Source: an uncultured Clostridia bacterium (GTDB lineage: Bacteria > Bacillota > Clostridia > Oscillospirales > Acutalibacteraceae). From it: 64,000 nt of DNA. Where the stretch lies: the NCBI GenBank assembly GCA_945874765.1, contig CAMCHQ010000003.1, positions 121,101-185,100 of the forward strand, given 5' to 3'. The notes beneath the pieces were generated by a model. That model did no database searches. It saw nothing but the letters and a program-made list of their open reading frames with translations, and was not told where the DNA came from. Positions within the stretch are counted from its first letter, which is position 1, and every line of letters begins with the position of its first letter. Below are positions 45,256 to 52,456 of the stretch, piece after piece. Made by a program: the position numbers and the translations under genes.

Positions 45256-46464
45256 ATGAATACAGCTTTACTAATCGGGGCAATAATTTTGCTTATTGTT
45301 TGTCTTGTGCTTTTAATTAAGATTGCCGCTAAAAAAGACGGCTCGTCAAATGACCTTTTAAAGCAACAAATCGAACTTACTTCAAAAGCGACGGATGATA
45401 AAATTTCAAAGCTGAGCGAGCAGATGAATACGTTGACGGATAATAATTATAAACAGCAAATCAAAGTTATCGAAACGCTTAACGACAGCACGCAAAAGCA
45501 AATGCAAATGACAGCCGATTCACTCGAACGTTTGCAGCAAAGCAATGAGAAAAAGCTTGAACAAATGAGAAAAACAGTTGATGAAAAGCTTGACGAAACG
45601 CTTACTCAAAGGCTTAATTCCTCGTTTGAAACCGTGTCAAATCAGCTGAAAGACGTTTATAAAAGTCTCGGAGAAATGAAGGAACTCAGCTCAAATGTTA
45701 CCGACAGCGTCGGCTCTTTAAACCGTGTTTTGACTAATGTTAAGGCTCGTGGTACGTGGGCAGAGGTTCAGCTTCAAAATATTCTCGACCAAACTATTGC
45801 AAATATGTATGAAACGAACGTCCAAACAAATCCGAATTATAACGGTAGGGTTGAATTTGCGGTTAAAATTCCAAACGGTGATAATGACGAATTTGCGTAC
45901 TTGCCGATTGATTCAAAATTTCCTATGGAAGATTACGCACGTCTTGCCGCTGCAAGTGAAGCAGGGGACGTTGATGCTCTTGCTCAGGCTAAAAAGGCGC
46001 TTGAAGTCAGAGTGAAAGACGAAGCAAAACTTATTAAACAGTATATCTGTCCGCCGAACACAACTCCGTTTGCAATAATGTATCTTGCGACCGAGGGTCT
46101 TTATGCGGAAATTATTTCGTCTAAAACGGGTGTTGCCGAGGCTTTGCAGGCGCAGGGAATTATGGTGGCAGGTCCGTCAACTGTTACGGCGCTTCTCAAT
46201 TCTTTGGCTATGGGCTTTAAAACCGTTGCGATTAATAAAAAGGCGAATGAGGTTTATAAAGTTCTCGGTGCGGCAAAAGCACAGTATGAAAAGTTCGGCG
46301 TTGTTCTTGCCAAGGCTCGCAAAAAGGTTGAAGAGGCGGGCAAAACGCTTGAGGACGCCGAAAGCCGAAACCGCATTATCCAAAAAAATCTTAAAACCGT
46401 TGAATCCCTCTCCGCCGATAAAGCAGACCGAATCCTCGGTTTGGAATTTGAAAATGAAGAATGA
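45256..46464 (+). CDS. rmuC: RmuC family protein
   Basis: Protein of 402 residues. An N-terminal membrane segment (about 4-24), a long coiled coil (about 35-150, rich in Q, E, K), then the RmuC nuclease-like domain (about 150-390; RGTWAEVQLQNILDQTI, FAVKIPNG, LPIDSKFPMEDYARL, VAGPSTVTALLNSLAMGFKT). Family members limit DNA inversions at short repeats; biochemistry is unclear. The ATG at 45256 follows AAAGGACG; in-frame codons before it do not belong. The stop overlaps the transposase gene by 11 bases. Confidence 0.92.
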   Translation: MNTALLIGAIILLIVCLVLLIKIAAKKDGSSNDLLKQQIELTSKATDDKISKLSEQMNTLTDNNYKQQIKVIETLNDSTQKQMQMTADSLERLQQSNEKKLEQMRKTVDEKLDETLTQRLNSSFETVSNQLKDVYKSLGEMKELSSNVTDSVGSLNRVLTNVKARGTWAEVQLQNILDQTIANMYETNVQTNPNYNGRVEFAVKIPNGDNDEFAYLPIDSKFPMEDYARLAAASEAGDVDALAQAKKALEVRVKDEAKLIKQYICPPNTTPFAIMYLATEGLYAEIISSKTGVAEALQAQGIMVAGPSTVTALLNSLAMGFKTVAINKKANEVYKVLGAAKAQYEKFGVVLAKARKKVEEAGKTLEDAESRNRIIQKNLKTVESLSADKADRILGLEFENEE

Positions 46465-46957
46465 TTTACCGAAAAGAAAACCGAATAGGTTAAAGGGTTT
46501 TGATTATGCAAGTGACGGAGCATATTTTATAACCGTATGCACGAAAAATAAAATTCAGTGTTTATCAAAGGTCGTAGGGCGGGGGCTTGCTCCCGCCGAA
46601 ATACAATTGACCGAATACGGAAAAATTGCAGAAGAACAATTATTATCTTTGGAAAAAAGATATAGCAATATTCGTATTTGCGAATATGTAATTATGCCTA
46701 ATCACATACATTTAATTTTAACGATAAACAAAACTGCGGCAGGAGCAAGCCCCTGCCATACGGTATCCGATATCATTTGCGCATACAAATCTTTAACAAC
46801 CCGACTGTGCAAACAAAAAGGATTTAATGGCAATAAGCTGTTTCAAACTTCTTTTTACGACCACATTATTCGTGATGATGAGGATTATCAAATTAAATAT
46901 CAATATATTGATGAAAATCCGATTAAATGGACAGAAGATGAACTGTATAATTCATAG
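46454..46957 (+). CDS. REP-associated tyrosine transposase (RAYT, IS200-like Y1 family)
   Basis: Protein of 167 residues. FDYASDGAYFITVCTKNKIQ is the typical RAYT start; YVIMPNHIHLILT holds the His-x-His metal site; FYDHIIRDDEDYQIKYQYID holds the likely catalytic tyrosine, ending IDENPIKW. RAYTs process REP sequences by cutting and joining single strands. Two REP hairpins are part of the coding sequence itself (46574-46597, read as GRGLAPAE; 46738-46763, read as GASPCHT), and a third begins at the stop codon. I see no flanking target duplication. It starts inside the end of rmuC. Confidence 0.9.
   Translation: MKNDLPKRKPNRLKGFDYASDGAYFITVCTKNKIQCLSKVVGRGLAPAEIQLTEYGKIAEEQLLSLEKRYSNIRICEYVIMPNHIHLILTINKTAAGASPCHTVSDIICAYKSLTTRLCKQKGFNGNKLFQTSFYDHIIRDDEDYQIKYQYIDENPIKWTEDELYNS
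46574..46597 (+). repeat. REP hairpin inside the RAYT gene (left)
   Basis: GTAGGGCGGGGGCTTGCTCC then CGCC; read in frame as VGRGLAPA. Confidence 0.8.
46738..46763 (-). repeat. REP hairpin inside the RAYT gene (right)
   Basis: GGCAGGAGCAAGCCCCTGCC then ATACGG; inverted with respect to the copy at 46574 and read as AGASPCHT. Confidence 0.75.
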
Positions 46958-46986
46958 GGGCGACCAATGGTCGCCTGTTTTTTTAT
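46955..46986 (+). repeat. REP hairpin at the RAYT stop codon
   Basis: TAGGGGCGACCAATGGTCGC then C and a T run. The TAG that stops the transposase is the TAG of the REP end; the hairpin plus T run can also act as terminator. Confidence 0.75.
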
Positions 46987-46991
46987 ACCTC

Positions 46992-47020
46992 TTGACAAAT
47001 GAGGAAAAATATTTTTTAAT
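46992..47020 (+). promoter_or_regulatory. Possible housekeeping promoter upstream of the sigma gene
   Basis: TTGACA (46992-46997), 17-base spacer, TTTAAT (47015-47020). It would give a low level of sigma factor before the autoregulated promoter fires. Confidence 0.5.
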
Positions 47021-47035
47021 AAAATCAGAAATTTT

Positions 47036-47074
47036 TGTCACAAAATTGATTTTTTTAGGGATATAGTATAATGA
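47036..47074 (+). promoter_or_regulatory. Putative alternative-sigma promoter, copy 1
   Basis: Three conserved blocks, TGTCACAAAAT (47036), TTTTTTAGGGAT (47051) and TATAATGA (47067), at the same spacing as at 48258. The ATG of the sigma gene (47071) lies in the last block. Confidence 0.65.
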
Positions 47075-47604
47075 TAGGACTTTTTTTAAATCTGCTTGAT
47101 ACTCAAAGTGAAAAAGACAAATTCGCAAAGCTGTATGATAAATACAAAAATCTGCTTTATTGGATTTCGTACGGAAAAACGCAAAGCTGTCAGGATGCCG
47201 AGGAGTGCGTTCAGGAAACGTTTTTCTATGTCGCAAAGCATTTTGAAAAAATCGGCGATGTCAATTCAAACAAAACCAAGGGCTATCTTGCAACGATTGT
47301 AACCGGCTTTTCGATTGACGTTTATAATAAATCAAAAAAATACGACCGCATTGATATTGAGAATAACAACAGGGCGGAAAATTTATCGTATTTTGATAAT
47401 ATCGAAACCGTTGAGCTTTCTTCTGCAATTGAAGGTGTGCTTAGTGAGGAAGAAAAAATTTATATCTATCTCAAATATGCTTACGGCTATAAGAGCGCCG
47501 AAATTGCGGAAATTTATAATGTTACGGATATATCGGTGCGCAAAAAGCTTGAAAGAGCCAAAGCGAAATTAAAAAAATATTTTGAGGAGGAAACAAATGA
47601 CTAA
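47071..47604 (+). CDS. ECF-like sigma-70 family RNA polymerase sigma factor
   Basis: Protein of 177 residues. Region 2 (about 10-85): DKFAKLYDKYKNLLYWIS, then DAEECVQETFFYVAKHFEKI and TKGYLATIVTGFSIDVYNK. Region 4 (about 110-170): VLSEEEKIYIYLKYAYGYKS, AEIAEIYNVTDISVRKKLER. The start MIGLFLNLLDTQSEKDKF matches related small sigma factors, so the ATG at 47071 is likely; only AGGGA, nine bases upstream, resembles a ribosome site. The stop overlaps the DUF4367 gene by eight bases. It probably drives its own operon and the one starting near 48300. Confidence 0.88.
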   Translation: MIGLFLNLLDTQSEKDKFAKLYDKYKNLLYWISYGKTQSCQDAEECVQETFFYVAKHFEKIGDVNSNKTKGYLATIVTGFSIDVYNKSKKYDRIDIENNNRAENLSYFDNIETVELSSAIEGVLSEEEKIYIYLKYAYGYKSAEIAEIYNVTDISVRKKLERAKAKLKKYFEEETND

Positions 47605-48214
47605 TTTTGAAGAAGCCTGCAAAATGTCGGCTGAAAAATGGGCAGCTTCTTTGCCTGACGAGGTTGAAGTGCATAAATTCAGTCAAAAGCATATCGACGC
47701 CATAAATGAAATTATATATCCAAAACCTGCGGTTAAGGTTAAAAAGCTTTCAAAGAAAACAATAAGGTTTATCATTATTGCGGCTGTTTTGCTTGCGCTC
47801 GCAACTACCGCTATTGCTTCCCCTGCCTTTAGGCAATTTACGTTAAAGGATTTCTCAAACCATAGTGAATATAGGGTTGGTGATACTAAAAATGTTCCGG
47901 CACTTACTGATTTAAAAGTGAATTATATTCCAAAAGGCTTTAAAGAAACTTATAGTTATAAAAAATACTCGTACGGTTATACAAATGCAAATAAATATAT
48001 TTATATAGATAAGCTGAGATTAGATACCGAAATAGCTTTTGATAACGAAACAAGTAAAAGTGAAAATGTTACAATAAAAGGAGCAAAAGCGATTTATTAT
48101 ATTACTGATAATAACGTTGGTACTATAATATATAATGACGGTAATTATATTTATAATATTCATGGCAATATAAGCAAGGAAGAGCTTGTTAAAATTGCAC
48201 AAAACGTAGAATGA
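47597..48214 (+). CDS. DUF4367 membrane protein, putative anti-sigma factor
   Basis: Protein of 205 residues. A cytoplasmic N-terminal part (1-55, starting FEEACKMSAEKWAASLPDE), one membrane segment (about 57-80, KKTIRFIIIAAVLLALATTA) and an extracytoplasmic DUF4367-like domain ending IYNIHGNISKEELVKIAQNV. Overlap with the sigma gene and this topology fit an anti-sigma factor that releases sigma on an envelope signal; the interaction is inferred. The ATG at 47597 has GAGGAGG upstream. Confidence 0.75.
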   Translation: MTNFEEACKMSAEKWAASLPDEVEVHKFSQKHIDAINEIIYPKPAVKVKKLSKKTIRFIIIAAVLLALATTAIASPAFRQFTLKDFSNHSEYRVGDTKNVPALTDLKVNYIPKGFKETYSYKKYSYGYTNANKYIYIDKLRLDTEIAFDNETSKSENVTIKGAKAIYYITDNNVGTIIYNDGNYIYNIHGNISKEELVKIAQNVE

Positions 48215-48257
48215 TGAATTGGGCAAAATGCCAAATTTCCGATTTTTTAAAATTTAT

Positions 48258-48296
48258 TGTCACAAAATGACCTTTTTTAGGGATTGTGTATAATGA
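48258..48296 (+). promoter_or_regulatory. Putative alternative-sigma promoter, copy 2
   Basis: TGTCACAAAAT (48258), TTTTTTAGGGAT (48273) and TATAATGA (48289) with the same four-base gaps between blocks as copy 1, while the four-base gaps themselves differ. Confidence 0.65.
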
Positions 48297-48324
48297 AGGC
48301 TTAAATCGGAAAGGAGGTGTAATT

Positions 48325-48723
48325 ATGCCTACGCAAAGTGTAAGAGTAAAACAGATTTTTGCAATTTTATTTTCTGTTTTATTAATGTTTTCAAGCTGTA
48401 TAGCTGCAAATGCCGATACAAATGACAGCATCAGTACATATTATGCTGAAATAAACAGCAAAGATGTTAGCTTGACTATATCAGGGATAAAGGCAACTTG
48501 CAAAGCAAGCTTGTTTGCTAAAAAGCCTACGGCTCTGAAAATAAAAATTGAGCTGCAAAAGAAAAAGTCCGACAAATATGAAACCGTTGAAACTTGGAAT
48601 GGCAGTAAAAACGGCACGTCACTTACAATGACGAAAACAAGAAACATTAATCGGCTTTGTAAATATAGAATAAAAGCTACATTTACTGCCGGCTCAGAAA
48701 AAGAAGTAGTTTATCAGTATTGA
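48325..48723 (+). CDS. Small secreted protein (DUF6147-like)
   Basis: Protein of 132 residues with a signal peptide (residues about 8-32, cleavage likely after ANA). The mature part, about 100 residues, looks like an all-beta domain: DVSLTISGIKATCKASLFAK, ALKIKIELQKKKSDKYETVE, CKYRIKATFTAG. It resembles small secreted proteins that accompany such sigma genes; I match it only by pattern. The ATG at 48325 has a strong AAAGGAGGTG; a GTG at 48286 overlaps the promoter. First gene of a three-gene unit. Confidence 0.7.
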   Translation: MPTQSVRVKQIFAILFSVLLMFSSCIAANADTNDSISTYYAEINSKDVSLTISGIKATCKASLFAKKPTALKIKIELQKKKSDKYETVETWNGSKNGTSLTMTKTRNINRLCKYRIKATFTAGSEKEVVYQY

Positions 48724-48765
48724 TGATGAAAAATGAATTAAATTCAAAAAAAGAAAGGAATTATT

Positions 48766-49767
48766 ATGAAAAAGTCAATAATTAGATTTATCTCAACTCT
48801 TTTGGTAGTTATGTTATTATCAGAAAGTTTATCATTCGTTGCATTTGCAAATGACAAATCAGGCGGTTATGTTGAAACACACCATCAATTTAATATGGAA
48901 GATATAAATCTTTCAGTAGAAAACAAAAACAAACTTCATATTTCATTTGACAAATCTTTAAACGTGTTGAAAAACAACAAGTTAAATAAAGAGAAAAAAA
49001 TGCTTGAGGAGTATTTGAAACGTTATTCAAATGTTTATAAGCAATTATTGTCAATGGCAAATAAAAATGTTGATATACATACATTTGGCTACACAGAAGC
49101 AGAGATGGAATATGATGAAGAAAATCAAACTTTTGTAAGAGTTAAAGATGAAAATAAAGCACAAAATGTAAATGCTCTCTTAGGACCTATGACTGCACAC
49201 GCTGAAACTGTAGTTAGAAGAAAAGGCGAAGCAAAGAAAAAATATTATTTTTCACTTGTAACAAGCATTTCAAGAAAAGGCACAAGTAATCCGTATGTTT
49301 ATGATACCACTACTTATGGTGCGTGGAGTGAAAATAATTCAATAGGCGGCCAAAAATATCCTGCTTCAGGTAATGATTATATTTTACAGGCTTGTCCGTC
49401 GGGCTTTACAAGAAGGTCAGATAGTGTTACAATTAAATATAATCATGGCAAGAATGCTGAAAGCGGAAAAGATTATTCAAGCTTAGCAGGTGACAGAAAT
49501 TATATAGCATATAGCGTTTCTGATGATCCGTCAGGTATTAATCAAATGTCAAGCGTAAGCTTATATGCAAGTTCAAAAGGAAACAGTGCTAATTATTATA
49601 GAACGATAAACAGCTATTACGTTCATACATGGAAGTCATTATCAATAAAAGTGAGTGCTTCCGCAAGCGCTAGTAGCGATAAAAAATATGGAGTAAGCCT
49701 TAGCATAACTCCTTCAGTATCAGAAAAATCATGGCAGGTGTATAGTTATGTGTCTTTCCAATTGTAA
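48766..49767 (+). CDS. Secreted protein of unknown function
   Basis: Protein of 333 residues that I cannot assign. A clear signal peptide (1-28, cleavage after AFA) is followed by a charged helical region (about 40-135; KLNKEKKMLEEYLKRYSNVY) and a C-terminal half rich in S, Y, G and K. The end (KVSASASASSDKKYGVSLSI, then TPSVSEKSWQVYSYVSF) looks like paired beta strands, as in secreted beta-sandwich proteins. It has no promoter of its own and follows the small secreted protein by 42 bases, with AAAGGA upstream. The 3' end overlaps the next gene by 20 bases. Confidence 0.7.
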   Translation: MKKSIIRFISTLLVVMLLSESLSFVAFANDKSGGYVETHHQFNMEDINLSVENKNKLHISFDKSLNVLKNNKLNKEKKMLEEYLKRYSNVYKQLLSMANKNVDIHTFGYTEAEMEYDEENQTFVRVKDENKAQNVNALLGPMTAHAETVVRRKGEAKKKYYFSLVTSISRKGTSNPYVYDTTTYGAWSENNSIGGQKYPASGNDYILQACPSGFTRRSDSVTIKYNHGKNAESGKDYSSLAGDRNYIAYSVSDDPSGINQMSSVSLYASSKGNSANYYRTINSYYVHTWKSLSIKVSASASASSDKKYGVSLSITPSVSEKSWQVYSYVSFQL

Positions 49768-50344
49768 ATCAAAAAAATCAGTTATTATAATAATATCGGC
49801 AATATGTGCGGCTTTGATTATTGCGCTCGGAATTTGCTTGGGTCAATTTTATTCGTCAACAACGGCGAGCGTTGAAGAATATTGCAGGGAAAATTCGTTT
49901 AAGGGCGCAACAAGTTTTGACATCAATACATCAAGCGAGCTTGACGGATATGTATTTTGCGTTTCAAAAGACGGTGACGACAGCAAGGGTCAGGAGCTTT
50001 TTATATTTTATGAAAAGCCCTTTGGCGCTATAAAAAATACAAACAGATATACCCTTGAATATCAGTCGGACGAAAGCGGCGCACAGCTTGTCGGCTCATA
50101 TCTCTTTAAGCCGAGAGGAAGCGACGAAAGCCGAATGGTTTTCTATTCAGATAATAATGAAAAAGCAACGGATTTTGAATACATATCGGAATACAATCTT
50201 AACGGAAAAGATTGCAAAAGCACGGTTTCGTATTCGTTTGGTGAAAATGACTGCGTTGTTGCCATTTCAAATCCGCTTCAAAACGAGGAAGCGGTTAAGT
50301 CCGCAAGCCTTAAAAAGGACGGAAAGATTATTTATTCATATTGA
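49748..50344 (+). CDS. Membrane-anchored extracytoplasmic protein (unknown)
   Basis: Protein of 198 residues, family unknown. One N-terminal membrane segment (about 10-32, VIIIISAICAALIIALGICL) and an outside domain rich in acidic and aromatic residues (ELDGYVFCVSKDGDDSKGQE, LFIFYEKPFGAIKNTNRY). Its start lies inside the previous gene with AGGTG upstream, so the two are translated together. The 20-base overlap suggests a functional link, for example a membrane partner for the secreted protein. Confidence 0.7.
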   Translation: MCLSNCKSKKSVIIIISAICAALIIALGICLGQFYSSTTASVEEYCRENSFKGATSFDINTSSELDGYVFCVSKDGDDSKGQELFIFYEKPFGAIKNTNRYTLEYQSDESGAQLVGSYLFKPRGSDESRMVFYSDNNEKATDFEYISEYNLNGKDCKSTVSYSFGENDCVVAISNPLQNEEAVKSASLKKDGKIIYSY

Positions 50345-50415
50345 TTTTAATGTGAATTAGTTTAAATTAGGAAAAAGAGTTATTCCTGCTCTTAGGAAAT
50401 CGGGGTGTGATTATA

Positions 50416-50810
50416 ATGACAAAAAACAATTTCATATTACTTACTCCGAATTGTTAGCAATATTATTGATTGCAAGCGAGGCTGTTATTTACATTCTGTT
50501 CGGCGAAAAGCAACTGACGGACAATGCGCAGATTAGTCGATTGACCGGTATTGTTCTTATCGTGCCGATAATTTTGAGCTTTTTGAAAGATTTTGTTTTA
50601 GAAAAAAGGCAAAAATTGCAACTTGCTTTTCTTGATTTTTGCATAGTCGCATGTGCTTGTTGCAGCGTTGTTGTAGCGGTGGCATATCAAAAAAATATTG
50701 TTTTGTCTGCTCCGCTTTGGGAGATTTTGGCAGTGATTGTTTTTGCTGTTGCGGTTTTGATGATAATTTTGTCTGTTATATATAAATCGGTTAAAAGCAA
50801 AAACGTATAA
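50416..50810 (+). pseudogene. Small integral membrane protein with an apparent frameshift
   Basis: The frame open to 50810 (SELLAILLIASEAVIYILFG..., about four membrane segments, 119 residues from a TTG at 50451) has no good start. Upstream, ATGAC at 50416 with GGGGTG before it starts in another frame and stops after 13 codons. Adding one A to the A6 run at 50421-50426 joins them into about 131 residues starting MTKKQFHITYSELLAILL. So this is a broken gene, a sequencing error in a homopolymer, or a slippage-expressed gene. Function unknown. Confidence 0.55.
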
Positions 50811-50892
50811 GGTTTCAATCCGTGTTGACGAAAATATACATAATCGTGCGCAAACGCTGAGACGGCATAATAAATATTTATAAACTACGTAT

Positions 50893-50932
50893 AAAAAGCG
50901 ACTTAGAAATTTTTATCTCTAAGCCGCTTTTT
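50893..50932. terminator. Bidirectional terminator before dfrA
   Basis: AAAAAGCG-ACTTAGA pairs with TCTAAG-CCGCTTTTT around an A/T loop; runs on both sides. Confidence 0.8.
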
Positions 50933-50940
50933 GCTTGTTA

Positions 50941-51417
50941 TTATTTTTTTGTATAGCATACGTGGGAAAAGTGTATTCCGTTGTCGTGATAGCTTGCGAG
51001 AAGCTCTTTTGTATAATCAGCCTTGTTAAATACAGGGAAATATGTGTCGGCATCAATACATTCGGCTTCAATCTCGGTCAAATAAAGCTTTTGAGCTTTT
51101 GGTAAAAACTGCCTGTAAATGTCGCCGCCGCCGAGAATAAATGCCGTGTCACTTTCAACCTCGCTGAGCGCTTCGCCAATTGAATGAACAACGGTTGCGC
51201 CCTCTGCTTTATAGTCCTCTTTATTGGTGATGACTATGTTTTTACGCCTCGGAAGTGCCTTTGGCAGGGATTCAAACGTTTTTCTGCCCATAATGATTGA
51301 GCTTCCCATAGTGGTTTCCTTAAAGAAAGCCATATCCTCTTTAAAATGCCAAATTAAATTGTTGCCTTTGCCGAGTTCAAGATTTTTGCCTACTGCGGCT
51401 ATCATACAAATTGTCAT
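50941..51417 (-). CDS. dfrA: Dihydrofolate reductase
   Basis: Reduces dihydrofolate with NADPH. 158 residues. MIAAVGKNLELGKGNNLIWH, the catalytic acid region FKEDMAFFKETTMGSSIIMG, RKTFESLPKALPRRKNIV and the NADPH-binding ILGGGDIYRQFLP are the family motifs. It lies 15 bases downstream of thyA on the same strand, the usual pairing, since ThyA makes dihydrofolate. A trimethoprim-type target enzyme; nothing odd seen. Confidence 0.95.
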   Translation of the reverse strand: MTICMIAAVGKNLELGKGNNLIWHFKEDMAFFKETTMGSSIIMGRKTFESLPKALPRRKNIVITNKEDYKAEGATVVHSIGEALSEVESDTAFILGGGDIYRQFLPKAQKLYLTEIEAECIDADTYFPVFNKADYTKELLASYHDNGIHFSHVCYTKK

Positions 51418-51432
51418 AAGTTTCTCCTGCTT

Positions 51433-52335
51433 TTATTGCGAAATAGGGAATTTGATTTTGCCCATATGTTTATAATCAATAAGCTTGACGTCGTTTAAAT
51501 CCCTTGAATTGTCAAACTTAAAGAAATCGTCAACATCGGGATTAAGCCAAAGTTTCGGCGCAGGCAAATCGCCCTGCTCGTCAAATCTTTTGAGCTGTTC
51601 CTTAATTCCGTCCACCTGATTAACATAAATATGTGCGTCTTTAATGCTCCAATCCATTGTGCCCGGCTCTAAATCGCAAACCTGAGCGAGCATACAAAGA
51701 AGCGTTGCATATTGAGTAACATTAAACGGTAAACCGAGCGGAACATCGCAGGAACGTTGGTGAACCCAGCAGTTGAGCTTTCCGTTTGTTACATCCCATT
51801 CGCTTGACCAAACGCAGCTTGGAAGAACGGCGGTGTCGAGATAATCGTTTTGCCAAAGCGTCATTACCATACGTCTGTCCTCGGGATGATTTTTGATTTT
51901 ATCAATAAGCCCTTGCGTCATTTGAAATTTATTTACAATATAGCCGTAAGCCGTGCCGATTGTGTGCGCCCACTCTTTGCCGAAAAACTTGTGAACGGGT
52001 GTTTTGACAAGCTTGCCGTTTTCGTCGGGAAGCATTTGAGTAGCGTTCCAATAACCATCTTCGTCAATTTCCCATTCGTTCCAAATTTTAACATCTCTTT
52101 CCTGAAGCCAGCGAACGTCATTTGACTGCGCCTGATATATCCAAAGCATTTCAAGAACTGCCTGACGGATAAATAACTGCTTTGTTGTTAAAATAGGAAA
52201 TTCCTTTGATAAATCAAAATGAAAATTGTGTGACGGTACTTTGATTGTGTTGGTACCCGTGCGATTTACAACTTCAGTACCCTCTTCAAGTATTCTTCTG
52301 CATAAGCCTAAATAATCTTTATCCCATTGTGACAT
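51433..52335 (-). CDS. thyA: Thymidylate synthase (ThyA type)
   Basis: Makes dTMP from dUMP using methylene-tetrahydrofolate. 300 residues. RTGTNTIKVPSHNFHFDLS, ILTTKQLF and the catalytic cysteine in AVLPSCVWSSEW; then QRSCDVPLGLPFNVTQYATL and DAHIYVNQVDGIKEQL. The catalytic loop PSCVW differs from the PPCH of E. coli-like enzymes but is seen in Bacillota forms. No thyX is in the window. Confidence 0.95.
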   Translation of the reverse strand: MSQWDKDYLGLCRRILEEGTEVVNRTGTNTIKVPSHNFHFDLSKEFPILTTKQLFIRQAVLEMLWIYQAQSNDVRWLQERDVKIWNEWEIDEDGYWNATQMLPDENGKLVKTPVHKFFGKEWAHTIGTAYGYIVNKFQMTQGLIDKIKNHPEDRRMVMTLWQNDYLDTAVLPSCVWSSEWDVTNGKLNCWVHQRSCDVPLGLPFNVTQYATLLCMLAQVCDLEPGTMDWSIKDAHIYVNQVDGIKEQLKRFDEQGDLPAPKLWLNPDVDDFFKFDNSRDLNDVKLIDYKHMGKIKFPISQ

Positions 52336-52407
52336 AAATACAGCCCTTTCAAAATAAACTAACGGTATTTTAACACAAAGTTACACTCTTTTCAACAATA
52401 AAAACGG

Positions 52408-52436
52408 TTGACCGAGGAGATATGGGGATATATAAT
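52408..52436 (+). promoter_or_regulatory. Promoter of the M20 peptidase gene
   Basis: TTGACC (52408-52413), 17-base spacer, TATAAT (52431-52436). Confidence 0.65.
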
Positions 52437-52456
52437 ATTTTTAAGGAGTTGATTTT

